64,000 nt of DNA from Desulfoferula mesophila (lineage in GTDB: Bacteria > Desulfobacterota > Desulfarculia > Desulfarculales > Desulfarculaceae), in the NCBI RefSeq assembly GCF_037076455.1, contig NZ_AP028679.1:511501-575500 (forward strand), written 5' to 3'. The translations under genes and the position numbers were made by a program. The notes under the pieces were generated by a model, which was not told the DNA's origin, did not search any database, and was given only the letters and a program-made list of their open reading frames with translations. Shown piece by piece: positions 53,206 to 62,461 of the stretch. Each line of letters starts with the position of its first letter. The first letter of the stretch is position 1.

Positions 53206-54045
53206 ATGCCTAATCCATACGTCCCTTATCCGGTCAAGATCAGCGAAAGCTTGGTGGAGACCGAGGACAAGCAACTCAAATCCTTTTGGCTGGATTTTCT
53301 GGACCCGGACCATGCCCAGGCCTTTGACTACACCCCCGGCCAGTTCGCCGAACTGAGCGTCTCGGGCTACGGCGAAATCCCCATCGGCATCGCCTCCAGC
53401 CCCACCGAGGGCGACACCCTGCTGTTCACGGTGAACAAGGTGGGGGTGGTTAGCAACCGGCTCCACCAGATGGCCCAGGGTGACATCATGGGAGTGCGCG
53501 GCCCCCTGGGCAACAGCTACCCCCTGGAGGAGATGCGGGGCAAGAACATCGTCATCGTGGCCGGCGGCTTCGCGGTGACCACCTTGCGGGCCACGGTGAC
53601 CTGGCTGTTGGACCCGGCCCATCGCGGCGACTACGGCGACATCGACTTCATCTACGGCGCGCGCACCCCCGGCCTACTGCTCTACGAGCCGCAGTGGCGT
53701 GATTGGCAGCAGCGCGACGACATCAACTGCCACGTAACCATCGACCGCGAGGCACAGGGCTGGGACGGCATGGTGGGCTTCGTGCCCTCGGTGTGCGAGC
53801 AGGTGGCCCCCTCGCCGGACAACGCGGTGGCCCTCATCTGCGGCCCGCCGGTGATGATCCGCTTCACCCAGCCGGTGTTCGACAAGCTGGGCTGGCAGTC
53901 CGAGCAGATCGTGATGAGCCTGGAGAACCGCATGAAGTGCGGCATCGGCATCTGCGGACGCTGCAACGTAGGGCCCGAGTACGTGTGCAAGGACGGCCCG
54001 GTGTTCACCAAGGCCCAACTGGAGCGCCTGCCGGCCGAGTACTAG
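53206..54045 (+). CDS. flxA: FlxA-like FAD/NAD(P)-binding subunit
   Basis: The 279-residue protein belongs to the ferredoxin-NADP reductase superfamily: an FAD-binding barrel (YTPGQFAELSVSGYGEIPIGIASSP in pieces), an NAD(P)-binding fold (IVIVAGGFAVTTLRATV, FIYGARTPGLLLY) and a C-terminal Cys motif for [2Fe-2S] (MKCGIGICGRCNVGPEYVC). It should oxidise NADH and feed FlxB. Last gene of hdrA-flxDCBA; the RBS is AAAGAAAGG-like. The set is known as an NADH-linked Hdr-Flx complex in Desulfovibrio, there with hdrBC. Confidence 0.92.
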   Translation: MPNPYVPYPVKISESLVETEDKQLKSFWLDFLDPDHAQAFDYTPGQFAELSVSGYGEIPIGIASSPTEGDTLLFTVNKVGVVSNRLHQMAQGDIMGVRGPLGNSYPLEEMRGKNIVIVAGGFAVTTLRATVTWLLDPAHRGDYGDIDFIYGARTPGLLLYEPQWRDWQQRDDINCHVTIDREAQGWDGMVGFVPSVCEQVAPSPDNAVALICGPPVMIRFTQPVFDKLGWQSEQIVMSLENRMKCGIGICGRCNVGPEYVCKDGPVFTKAQLERLPAEY

Positions 54046-54110
54046 GCCGCCCGGCGCCGGAGCGGAGTGGTGTGTGCTAACCTGGGGCCAAACCCCCGCG
54101 GGAGAGAGCC

Positions 54111-55241
54111 ATGCGCCCCTTGTACTTTGACTACAACGCCACCACTCCCATACTGCCCCGGGTCTACGAGGCCATGCGGCCCTACCTGACCGAGCATTTC
54201 GGCAACCCCGGCTCGGGCCATCTCTGGGGGCTCAAGGCCAAGCGGGGGGCGGAGCTGGCCAGGGAGCAGGTGGCCGGGCTGATCAACTGCGCGCCCGGCG
54301 AGGTGTATTTCACCTCCTGCGCCACCGAGAGCGACAACTGGGCTCTGTTGGGCCTGGGCCTGGCCCGCCCCGGAGCTCATGTGGTCATCAGCGCCATCGA
54401 GCACCCGGCCATCGTGGAATGCGCCGCCTACCTGGAACGCTGCGGCGCGCGGGTGAGCCGGGTGGGGGTGGACGAGCAGGGCCTGGTGGACCCGGCGGCG
54501 GTACGGGCGGCCTGCGCCTCGGGGGCGGACCTCATCTCCGTCATGCTGGCCAACAACGAGACCGGGGCCCTGCAGCCGGTGGCCGAGATCGCGGCCTGGG
54601 CCCGCAAGCAGGGCATTCCGGTGCACAGCGACGCGGCCCAGGCGGTGGGCAAGGTGCCGGTGGACGTGGCGGCCCTGGGGGTGGACCTGTTGACCATCGC
54701 CGGGCACAAGCTCTACGCGCCCAAGGGGGTGGGAGCCCTCTACGTGCGCCAGGGCCTGGAGCTTGCGCCCCTGCTCTGGGGCGGGGGCCAGGAGAGGGGC
54801 CGGCGCTCGGGCACGGAAAACGTGCCCTACATGGTGGCCCTGGGCGAGGCCTGCGCCCTGGCGGCCGAGGACCTGCCCGGCGAGATGGCCCGCCAGCGCG
54901 AGTTGGGGCGCGTCTTCCTGGAGGGGTTGGGCGCCCTGGACGTGGATTGGCGGCTGTATTCGGAGCGGGCCCCCCGCCTGCCGGGCACCGCGGCCGTGGG
55001 CTTCAAGGGCCTGAACGCCGGGGACATCATCTCCGGCCTGGTGGTCCTGGACGTGGGGGTGAGCGCCGGGGCGGCCTGCCACGGCGACACCACCGTCGTG
55101 TCCCACGTGCTGGCGGCCATGGGAGTGCCCCTGGAATATGCCCAGGGCACCATCCGCTTTTCCTGGGGGCGGCCCACCAGCCAAGACGACGTCCGGGAAC
55201 TGGTGCGCCGCCTGGGTCAGGCGCTGGGGGCCCTGGCCTAA
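54111..55241 (+). CDS. Cysteine desulfurase (NifS/IscS family)
   Basis: The 376-residue PLP enzyme of the class V aminotransferase fold has YFDYNATTPILP at the N-terminus, ATESDNWALLG, the HSDAAQAVGKV PLP segment, the lysine in TIAGHKLYAPKGVGALY and RSGTENVPYMV. The region of the catalytic cysteine reads SAGAACHGD, in place of the SSGSAC of IscS, so a group II-like enzyme with a Cys at a similar place is likely. It supplies sulfur for Fe-S clusters. No iscU or iscR lies beside it. Its position after the Fe-S-rich hdrA-flx genes suggests support for their assembly. Confidence 0.92.
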   Translation: MRPLYFDYNATTPILPRVYEAMRPYLTEHFGNPGSGHLWGLKAKRGAELAREQVAGLINCAPGEVYFTSCATESDNWALLGLGLARPGAHVVISAIEHPAIVECAAYLERCGARVSRVGVDEQGLVDPAAVRAACASGADLISVMLANNETGALQPVAEIAAWARKQGIPVHSDAAQAVGKVPVDVAALGVDLLTIAGHKLYAPKGVGALYVRQGLELAPLLWGGGQERGRRSGTENVPYMVALGEACALAAEDLPGEMARQRELGRVFLEGLGALDVDWRLYSERAPRLPGTAAVGFKGLNAGDIISGLVVLDVGVSAGAACHGDTTVVSHVLAAMGVPLEYAQGTIRFSWGRPTSQDDVRELVRRLGQALGALA

Positions 55242-55339
55242 GCCGCCTCGGCCGCGTCCTTACACCGGCAGCCACGGCCCAAGCGACCCGCTTCATCCCC
55301 GCCGATTGGGCAGTCGATCGGGCCCGCTTCAAACGGGCG

Positions 55340-55645
55340 TCACGCCCACTTCTTGCCCAGCGCTTCCAAACCTGCCTTTTGCAGATCCGCGGGAGACATG
55401 ATGACCCTGAATTTGCAATCCGCCTCGAATTGGAGAAAGAACGGCTCCGCGAAAAAGGGCACGTCGGAGGAGGATTGCAGGTTGACGACGAAAATGGCGC
55501 CGCGCTTGCCGTTCTGCTCGGTGAAGTAGGCGGTCTCGGGCTTGATGGTTTCCAGGATGCTCCCCAGGACAGCGCCGATCTTGCCTTCCCTGACCAGGGA
55601 ATTGAAAGGCTCGGGGGGGAATTCGACCGTTAGCAGCATTTTCAT
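55340..55645 (-). CDS. Small protein of about 100 residues, uncharacterised alpha/beta family
   Basis: The 101-residue protein begins MKMLLTVEFPPEPFN and has SILETIKPETAYFTEQNGKRGAIFVVNL and VPFFAEPFFLQF (in pieces). This pattern is found in a common family of small proteins sometimes mis-annotated as pantothenate synthetase. It probably forms a ferredoxin-like dimer. AAGGAGG precedes the ATG at 55645. It is convergent with the cysteine desulfurase gene and its function is unknown. Confidence 0.75.
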   Translation of the reverse strand: MKMLLTVEFPPEPFNSLVREGKIGAVLGSILETIKPETAYFTEQNGKRGAIFVVNLQSSSDVPFFAEPFFLQFEADCKFRVIMSPADLQKAGLEALGKKWA

Positions 55646-55994
55646 GTTCAGCCTCCTTGCGGGCGGCCAAGCGCCGCCCATATCCGATTAATTATCTCGG
55701 TATTTCAAGTATGCTCCTTGGAAAACTCCCTCGGCAACCGGCAGCCCGAGGCGCGTAAGGCTCCCTGATGGTGGCGGCGGAGTTGCGGGCCGGACTCCCG
55801 TATTGCCCCCATGCGTTTGCGTGGGGCGGCCCCTCGGGGCGGTGCAAAAGTATTGCGGGGTTAAGCCGGACGGCTGGGCGTCGATATTGTTTGGTGGAAG
55901 GAGTGGGAAACTCGACTACAATTGGGCCAAAAATTTCCGGCCCCGCACCCACTCCCGGCGACTTCGGTCCCGGCATGCCCGACAGGAGTACAAC
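55646..55994. other. Intergenic region before the alkylsulfatase gene
   Basis: About 350 nt between divergent genes. It holds a small hairpin, CCCCATGC/GCGTGGGG with loop GTTT (55807-55826), a GC-rich inverted segment after it, and a stretch (55854-55900) distantly like the tRNA-Glu terminator. No gene or clear promoter could be identified. Confidence 0.4.
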
Positions 55995-57317
55995 ATGCCC
56001 TCGAGCCCCAAGGCCTTCTCGCCCCTGGAGGCGATGAAAGAACACGCCAAGATCATGTTCGCTAAAGACGTTCTCGAAGTGACCGAGGGGGTCCATGTCG
56101 CGGTGGGCTACGCGCCCTCAAACTCCGCCATGCTAATCGGCGACGACGGCGTGATCATCATCGACACCGGCCAGAGCACCGGATCGGCCCAGGACATCCT
56201 GGCCGAGTTCCGCAAGGTCACGGACAAGCCCATCAAGGCGATCATTTACACCCACGGCCACCGCGATCACGTGAGCGGAGCCAAGGTGTTCGTGGACGAG
56301 GGCTCCAACCCCGAGATTTACGCCCGCGACAACCTGGACAACCCGTTGGACGACGCCAATCTGGAGCGCGTGGGTCCCTACAAAATTTTGCAGAAGCGCA
56401 CGGTGCGGCAATACGGAATCGGGGTGCTGGAGCCCCACAGCGAAAAGGTCAGCATGGGCTTGGGCCCGGCAACGTTCAACGCCCAAGGGCTGGGCCAGGG
56501 ATTCATCCCGCCCACCCAGACCTTTAGCGGCGAAAAAATGGGGCTGAGCGCGGTGGGGATCGAGCTTGAGCTGTACAAGGCCCCCGGCGAGACCGATGAC
56601 CAACTCTTCGTTTGGTATCCCGCCAAAAAGGCCTTGTTCTGCGGCGATAATTTTTATCAGGCTTTCCCCAACCTCTACGCCATCCGGGGCACGGTCTACC
56701 GCGATTTCAACCTGTGGGCCGACAGCTTGGATCAAATGACGCGTTTTCCCATCGAACACTTGGTGCCCGGGCATACCCGCCCCCTGTCCGGCCCCCAAGC
56801 GCTGGAGGCCCTGGCCGACTACCGCGACGCCATCCGCCTGGTCATCGCCAAGACCGCCGAGGGCATGAACCTGGGCCTGACCCCGGACGAACTGGTCGAT
56901 TACGTGAAGCTGCCGGAGGAGTTGGCCGGCAAGTACTATTTGCAGGAATTTCTGGGGACCGTGCCCTGGTCGGTGCGCGCCTATTTCGCCGGAACCCTGG
57001 GCTGGTTCGACGGAAACCCCACCAACCTTTTCCCCTGCTCCCCGCGCCAACGGGCCGAGCGCACGGCTCAGCTGGCCGGCGGCGAGGAGGCCCTTTTCGC
57101 CCAATTGCAAAAGGCGTCCGCTGGCGGCGAGCACCAGTGGGCCTTGGAACTGGCGGACATGATAATCGCCCTGGGGGTGCGCGAGAGGCCGGCCAAGGAG
57201 ATAAAGGCCGCCGCCTTGATCGCCCTGGCGGATCGGCAGACCAGCGCCATCGCACGCAATTATTACCTGGCCTATGCCAAGGAGCTAAAGGCGCAAACCG
57301 CCGAGGGAACAACCTAG
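55995..57317 (+). CDS. Alkylsulfatase of the BDS1/SdsA MBL family, without the C-terminal domain
   Basis: The 440-residue protein has the MBL zinc motif H87-G-H89-R-D91-H92 (YTHGHRDHVSG), GDNFYQAFPNLYAIRG, HLVPGHTRPLSG and the alkyl-sulfatase dimerisation region LGWFDGNPTNLFP. This matches SdsA1/BDS1-type enzymes that cleave alkyl sulfate esters. SdsA1 is about 650 residues; the SCP2-like C-terminal substrate domain is missing here, and there is no signal peptide, so a cytoplasmic form is likely. The ATG at 55995 has AGGAG 7 nt upstream. Confidence 0.88.
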   Translation: MPSSPKAFSPLEAMKEHAKIMFAKDVLEVTEGVHVAVGYAPSNSAMLIGDDGVIIIDTGQSTGSAQDILAEFRKVTDKPIKAIIYTHGHRDHVSGAKVFVDEGSNPEIYARDNLDNPLDDANLERVGPYKILQKRTVRQYGIGVLEPHSEKVSMGLGPATFNAQGLGQGFIPPTQTFSGEKMGLSAVGIELELYKAPGETDDQLFVWYPAKKALFCGDNFYQAFPNLYAIRGTVYRDFNLWADSLDQMTRFPIEHLVPGHTRPLSGPQALEALADYRDAIRLVIAKTAEGMNLGLTPDELVDYVKLPEELAGKYYLQEFLGTVPWSVRAYFAGTLGWFDGNPTNLFPCSPRQRAERTAQLAGGEEALFAQLQKASAGGEHQWALELADMIIALGVRERPAKEIKAAALIALADRQTSAIARNYYLAYAKELKAQTAEGTT

Positions 57318-57402
57318 GCAACGCCTGCCGGAGCGCCCGCGCCTTGCCGGGCTGGCCCAGGTTTGCCGGGCGGGCAAAAGATTTACGAGGCCTGAAAAGC
57401 TT

Positions 57403-57445
57403 GAGCGGTGGAGGGTCCGGGACAGCCCCGGACCCTCCACCGCTC
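57403..57445. terminator. Large hairpin between convergent genes
   Basis: A perfect 18-bp stem, GAGCGGTGGAGGGTCCGG with CCGGACCCTCCACCGCTC, and a 7-nt loop. No T-run follows, but the position between two convergent genes fits transcription end or mRNA protection for both. Confidence 0.75.
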
Positions 57446-57491
57446 GCTATCTATACTGCTCGGCCTAGGGGACCGAGCCCGTGGCGCTTGT

Positions 57492-58058
57492 TTACGGCTT
57501 GGTCACGTTGATGGCCATGGCCTGGGTGTAGCGCACCACCACGTCGTCGCCCTTTTTCACCTTGTCGAAGTTCTTGGCCTGGGGCGGGATCTTCAGGGTG
57601 TGCACGTTGCCCTGGGGGCCCTTGAGCGATACGGTGCGCGCCTTGTAATCGATGGCCACCACCTGGGCCCGGATCTCCATCACGTCGGCCACCATGCCGC
57701 CGGGCATGGCGCCCTTGGGAGCCAGCTTCACCACCTGGGCGCCACCGGCGGCCGGGCCGCCCTCGGGCTTGGTCACGAACAGGGCCAGGGACTCGACGAA
57801 GTCGGCCACCACGATATCGCCCACCTTGACCTGCTCCAGGTTGCGGGCGTTCTTGGCGTTGAGCATCACGGTCCGGCCGCCCTCGCCCTTGATGGTCACG
57901 GTGCGGGCCTTCATGTCCAGGGCGGTCACGGTGCCCTTGAGCTGCAGCGTGTCAACGGCCACCACTCCGCCCAAAACGCCGTCGCCGGCGGCAAAAGCCA
58001 TGGGCGCCGCGCTCAGCACAAGCAACGCGGACAAAAGTACCAAAAGCAATTTTTTCAT
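57492..58058 (-). CDS. Exported protein with two DUF5666-like repeats
   Basis: The 188-residue protein has a signal peptide (LLLVLLSALLVLSAAPMAFA) and two copies of a 60-residue beta-rich unit: GTVTALDMKARTVTIKG...SLALFVTKP and AQVVAIDYKARTVSLKG...AMAINVTKP. The core pattern (VxAxDxKARTVxxKGxxG) is repeated clearly, an internal duplication. The start ATG at 58058 has GAGGAG 6 nt upstream. Downstream of the DUF1254 gene on the same strand. Probably a small periplasmic binding or scaffold protein. Confidence 0.8.
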   Translation of the reverse strand: MKKLLLVLLSALLVLSAAPMAFAAGDGVLGGVVAVDTLQLKGTVTALDMKARTVTIKGEGGRTVMLNAKNARNLEQVKVGDIVVADFVESLALFVTKPEGGPAAGGAQVVKLAPKGAMPGGMVADVMEIRAQVVAIDYKARTVSLKGPQGNVHTLKIPPQAKNFDKVKKGDDVVVRYTQAMAINVTKP

Positions 58059-58110
58059 GACGTTCTCCTCTAACTTATCGTTGTTCACGGTTATCAGGCT
58101 TGTCGCCGGA

Positions 58111-59625
58111 TTAGGGTAGCGGCTCGATGGCAGCCGGCTTCCAGGTTTGGTTGAACCAGGGCTCCAGCGGCCCGTACAGCCGCAGGATCATGAACCAGCC
58201 CTTGCCGGGTATGGTCTGCACCCAGTTGTTGGCCTTGCCCTGGGGAGGCTTGGGACCAAAGTAGACGTCGACCGAGCCGTCCTGGTTGATCATGAGGTTC
58301 TTGTTCTGGCTGCTGACGCTGGGGAAACGCTGGTCGGTCTGGATCATGGAACGCGTCTGGTTGTCATAGACGATGACCGACCAGAAGTCCTTGACCGGCA
58401 CGTTGGGCGGCAGGTGCAGCTTGTAGTTCTTGGCGCCGTCGAAGGGGTTGCCCTTGGCGTCCTGGGCGCACCAGGGATACTGCGAGCCCTTGCCCACCAT
58501 TTTCTCGGCCATGGCCGGCGTCACGCCGGTGGCGATGTAGTAGAAGAATATGGCCCCGTCCAGGTTGGCCACGCCGGGGGCCGCCTCGAACTTGTAGCCC
58601 CCGAAGAAGGGCAGGCGCCAGGGGCTGTTGGGATAGAAGAAGGCGTTTTTGTCGCGAATCCGGAAGGCGATGGCCCTGGCGGTCACGCTGCCGATCTTGG
58701 CGGCGTCGGTCAGGATCTTTTTCATGCGCCCGTCGGGGTTGAAGGGCTTGCCCTTCTCGATTCCGATGGAGGCGAACAGGCCCAGGGTGGTGGGGTCGCT
58801 GCCCGCGCTGGGCTCCTCCTGAATGACCTGGTTGAGCATGCCCCAGAAGGCGTAGTCGCTGGGCGGCACGAAGTTGGCGGGAATGCCGGAGGCATTGACG
58901 AACTTCATCTTGGGCGGATTGTCCTTGTCGGCCAGCTGATAGATCTTCAGGTGTTTCTTGACCGCCTCGACGCCGGGCTTGGTGGAGCCCTTGACCAAGA
59001 AGGAGCGGAAGGGCATCCAGGAGCCGTAGGTGCTGGGGCGCACCACGAAGTAGCCCTGGGGTATCTCGCCCTGGTAGCCCGGAGGCAGGATCAGGTACTT
59101 GCCGCCCTTGCCGTGGTCCGGGCCGGTAATGCCCACGTCGGCGACCCATTTGTACCAAAAGTCGTCGATGAGCCCCAGGACCATGGGCGGGATCTCTACC
59201 ACCAGCGGGCCCTTCTTGGTGTCGAGCCAGATGAAGCTGTAGATGGTGTTGTCGTTGGCGGTAAGCTCCACAGTCTTGGAGTCCACCAGGTCTTCCCAGA
59301 TCACGTCGGTCTGGTTCACCGGGCCGAATTTGCTGAGCGTGTCGCGCATGCCCACCTGGTTGACGATGGGAATGGCCAGCAGGTAGGCCTGTAGCGCGCG
59401 GGAGGCGTCCAGGTTGTCGTAGACCTTCTGGGTGGTGGCGTCGTCGGGGTAGCCGTAGTGCAGATTCAGGGCGCCGATGGAAGTCTCGACCTTGTCCGGC
59501 ACCATGACCCCCGGCGCGATGGGGGTGGTCATTTTCATCTGGGGCGCATCGGCCCAGGCCGGCAGGGCCAGGCCGAGGCAGAGCGCCAGCGTAAGGGCCA
59601 GCTTTCCAAAGATTGCTTTGGGCAC
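58111..59625 (-). CDS. Exported DUF1254/DUF1214 protein, copy 2
   Basis: The 504-residue protein has a signal peptide (LALTLALCLGLALPAWA), a DUF1254 part (about 50-180, NDNTIYSFIWLDTKKGP, GKYLILPPGYQGEIP) and a DUF1214 part (about 385-495, DFWSVIVYDNQTRSMI, NWVQTIPGKGWFMILRLYGP). It is a diverged homologue of the gene at 35946-37571; this copy lies beside the arylsulfatase, on the same strand, after a 118-nt gap. Role unknown; an accessory exported protein of the sulfatase locus is a guess by position. Confidence 0.88.
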   Translation of the reverse strand: MPKAIFGKLALTLALCLGLALPAWADAPQMKMTTPIAPGVMVPDKVETSIGALNLHYGYPDDATTQKVYDNLDASRALQAYLLAIPIVNQVGMRDTLSKFGPVNQTDVIWEDLVDSKTVELTANDNTIYSFIWLDTKKGPLVVEIPPMVLGLIDDFWYKWVADVGITGPDHGKGGKYLILPPGYQGEIPQGYFVVRPSTYGSWMPFRSFLVKGSTKPGVEAVKKHLKIYQLADKDNPPKMKFVNASGIPANFVPPSDYAFWGMLNQVIQEEPSAGSDPTTLGLFASIGIEKGKPFNPDGRMKKILTDAAKIGSVTARAIAFRIRDKNAFFYPNSPWRLPFFGGYKFEAAPGVANLDGAIFFYYIATGVTPAMAEKMVGKGSQYPWCAQDAKGNPFDGAKNYKLHLPPNVPVKDFWSVIVYDNQTRSMIQTDQRFPSVSSQNKNLMINQDGSVDVYFGPKPPQGKANNWVQTIPGKGWFMILRLYGPLEPWFNQTWKPAAIEPLP

Positions 59626-59743
59626 GGTCTCAAGTCCTTTCGTTTCGTCTCGTCGGGTCTGGGCAAAGGCCTAAGGTTGGGACCGGTCACCATCGATGAT
59701 GATGACCGGTCCTAGCGTTACTTTTGGTTAAATCGTTGTCGCT

Positions 59744-62284
59744 CTAGCCCGGCCCAGGCTGCACCCGGCGCAGGGGAGTTCCGTCCAGCGCCTCGGCCAT
59801 GCTCTTTTCCAGCTTTTTGATATCCTCGGGAGTAAGCTGAGGCCTATCAACCTTTATGGTGAGCTTGTCGAGCTTGGCGGTCAAGGTGAATGGCGGCTTG
59901 TAGTCGGCGTCGTTGACCCCGGTCAGGGTGTCGGAGCCGATGTCGAAGCTTTCATCCCACTGCAGGATCATGGGCATGGTGCGCTTCATGGTGATGCTCT
60001 GCACCGCCTTGCCGTCCACCTTGAGTGTGCCCACGCCGCTGCGGCCCAGGCCGCTCATGTTGTTGAAGGCCAGCGTACCCAAGCCCAGGCCGTCGTACTT
60101 GAAGTCGAACTCCAGGGTGTGCTTGCCCGGGGTCAGTGCTTCCGGGCCTTCCCACTTGATGCGCTTGAGGTCCACCAGGTTCCACAGGAACACCGGCTTG
60201 CCCTTGAGCAGGTAGAAGCCGTAGCCGCCGAAGCGACCGCCGGAGGTAAGGATCATGCCCTCGCCGCCGCCCTCGGGCACCGTCACCTCCGCGGTGATGG
60301 TGTAGGAGCTGTCCAGCAGGAAAGGCGAGTCGCCCTGGGGCAGGCCCACCATGGGCGTGGTGTAGACGAACTCGGTGCGGCCGGCGGTGATGTTGGGCCG
60401 CGGGGCCACGACGCGGGCGGCCACCGAGGCGTCCATCGGGAACACCTGGTACTTCTTGGCCTCGGCCACGAACTTGGCGCGCAGCTCCTTGACCTTGTCC
60501 GGGTGTTGGGCCGCGATGTCGTGGGCCTGGCTGAAGTCCTTGGTCAGGTCGTATAGCTGGAACACCTGGTTGTTCAAGGGGTCGGGGTTGGCCGCCCCAA
60601 AGGCCTGCCAGGGGGCGCGGTTCACCTTGGTGCTGAGCAGCCAGCCCTGGTCGTACAGGGCCCATTGGCCCATCATCTCGAAGTACTGGGTCTTGTGGCG
60701 CGAGGGGGCCTTGGCGTTCTTGGCGTCGAAGGTATACAGGAAGCTGGTGCCCTCGATGGGCTTCTGCTTGATGCCGTCCACCACCTCGGGCGCCGAGATG
60801 CCGGTGGCCTCCAGGATGGTGGGCACCACGTCGATCACGTGGATGAACTGCTGGCGCAGGGCCCCCTTGTCCTTGATGTGCGCCGGCCAGGACACCACCA
60901 TGTTCTGGTTGATGCCGCCCAGGCGCGAAGCGTTCTGCTTGAACCAGTCGAAGGGCGTGTCAAAGGCCCAGGACCAGCCGGCCGACATGTGGTTGTAGGT
61001 ATGCTCGGTGCCCCAGACGTCGTACCACTTCATCTGCACGTCCACGGGGATCTCGTTGATGCCGTTGAAGAAGGCCACCTCGTTGGGGGTGCCCAAGGGG
61101 CCGCCCTCGGCGCTGGTGCCGTTGTCGCCGTTGATGTAGATGATCAGGGTGTCGTCCAGCCGGCCCAGGTCCTCGAAGGCCTTGATGACGCGGCCGATCT
61201 CGTGGTCGCTGTAGGCGGCGTAGGCGGCGAACACCTCAACCTGGCGGATGAAGAGCTTCTTGGCCTCGGGGCTCAGCTCGTCCCAGGGCTTGAGCACCTC
61301 GTTGGGCCAGGGGGTCAGCTTGGCGTCCTTGTCGATCACGCCCAGGCGCTTCTGGTTTTCGTAGATGCGCTCGCGCAGCTTGTTGTAGCCGTCGTCGAAC
61401 AGGTGCATGGCGTGGATCTTGTCCACCCACTCCTTGGTGGGGTGGTGCGGAGCGTGGGTGGCCCCAGGCGCGTACTTGATGAAGATGGGCTTGCTGGGGT
61501 CGGTCTGGTGCATGCGGTTGATGTAGGCGATGGCGTCGTCGGCCATGCCGGTGATGAGGTTCCAGCCCGGCTTACCCTCGAAGGGATAGATCTGGGTGGT
61601 GTTTCGGAACAGGTTGGGCTGCCACTGGTTGGAGTCGCCGCCCACGAAGCCGTAGAAATACTCGAAACCCATGCCGGTGGGCCACTGGTCGAAGGGCCCG
61701 ACCTGGCTGGCGGCAAAGGCGGGGGTGTTGTGATCCTTGCCGAACCAGGAGGTGCAGTAGCCGTTGTCCAACAGGATGCGGCCGATGGTGGCCTTGTCCT
61801 TGCCGATGATGCTGTTATATCCGGGGAAGCCCGTGGACTGTTCGGAGATGACCCCGAAGCCCACCGAGTGGTGGTTGCGCCCGGTGATCAGCGCCGCCCG
61901 GGTGGGGGAGCACAGGGCGGTGGAGAACACGCGGTTGTAGCGCAGGCCCGCGTTGGCGATCTTGTCCATGGTCGGGGTGGGGATCACCCCGCCAAAGGTG
62001 CTGGGAACCCCGAAGCCCGCGTCGTCGGTGATGATCAGCAGGATGTTGGGCGCCTTTTTGGGCGGCACGATGCGCGGCGCCCACCAGGGCTTGGAAGTGA
62101 GCGCGTCATGCTTGATCACCCCGCCGAACTTGGGGGCGGGAGCCGGCAGTTGCTTGCCGCTGATGGTGGTGGTTGCATCCGGCGCTCCGGGGGTGCCGGT
62201 GGTCTCCAGGGCCATGGCCGAGGAGCCCACCAATCCCATGGCGATCAGCGCCAGGTAGATAAATGATTTCTTGATGCGGTTCAT
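59744..62284 (-). CDS. Exported arylsulfatase, Cys-type (type I)
   Basis: The 846-residue protein has a signal peptide (SFIYLALIAMGLVGSSAMA), metal-binding D87-D88 in LIITDDAGFG and the sulfatase signature C125-S-P-T-R129-AALITGR; Cys125 is to become formylglycine. Further family blocks are GKDHN, HAPHHPTKEW and INGDNGTSAEGG. The C-terminal 150 residues form a beta-sandwich-like extension. In an anaerobe the cysteine would need an anSME-type radical-SAM maturase, not found in this window. The ATG at 62284 has AGGAG 8 nt upstream. Released sulfate can be used by the Apr-Qmo pathway of the same cell. Confidence 0.94.
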   Translation of the reverse strand: MNRIKKSFIYLALIAMGLVGSSAMALETTGTPGAPDATTTISGKQLPAPAPKFGGVIKHDALTSKPWWAPRIVPPKKAPNILLIITDDAGFGVPSTFGGVIPTPTMDKIANAGLRYNRVFSTALCSPTRAALITGRNHHSVGFGVISEQSTGFPGYNSIIGKDKATIGRILLDNGYCTSWFGKDHNTPAFAASQVGPFDQWPTGMGFEYFYGFVGGDSNQWQPNLFRNTTQIYPFEGKPGWNLITGMADDAIAYINRMHQTDPSKPIFIKYAPGATHAPHHPTKEWVDKIHAMHLFDDGYNKLRERIYENQKRLGVIDKDAKLTPWPNEVLKPWDELSPEAKKLFIRQVEVFAAYAAYSDHEIGRVIKAFEDLGRLDDTLIIYINGDNGTSAEGGPLGTPNEVAFFNGINEIPVDVQMKWYDVWGTEHTYNHMSAGWSWAFDTPFDWFKQNASRLGGINQNMVVSWPAHIKDKGALRQQFIHVIDVVPTILEATGISAPEVVDGIKQKPIEGTSFLYTFDAKNAKAPSRHKTQYFEMMGQWALYDQGWLLSTKVNRAPWQAFGAANPDPLNNQVFQLYDLTKDFSQAHDIAAQHPDKVKELRAKFVAEAKKYQVFPMDASVAARVVAPRPNITAGRTEFVYTTPMVGLPQGDSPFLLDSSYTITAEVTVPEGGGEGMILTSGGRFGGYGFYLLKGKPVFLWNLVDLKRIKWEGPEALTPGKHTLEFDFKYDGLGLGTLAFNNMSGLGRSGVGTLKVDGKAVQSITMKRTMPMILQWDESFDIGSDTLTGVNDADYKPPFTLTAKLDKLTIKVDRPQLTPEDIKKLEKSMAEALDGTPLRRVQPGPG

Positions 62285-62461
62285 CTCTCTTCTCCTTGGG
62301 GTCATTTTCAAACGCTTTTGGCAAAGGCTTGGACGGGTAGTGCCGATGCGAGTTGATGGCGCGGCTCCGGCCTGCTTGCCTTCCAGGCGCTTGCTCTTTT
62401 CACCTTGGGCAGGGTAGGGCGAAAAAGGGCTCGCCTTTTATTTCGTCGGGGCGGGCTCCAA

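Noticed and set aside
55854-55900. Possible fifth copy of the tRNA-Glu terminator
   Set aside because: Similarity is limited to scattered blocks (GCGGGGTT.AGCC, GGCTGGGC, TTGTTT); the long stem and T-run are lost and no tRNA piece is present.
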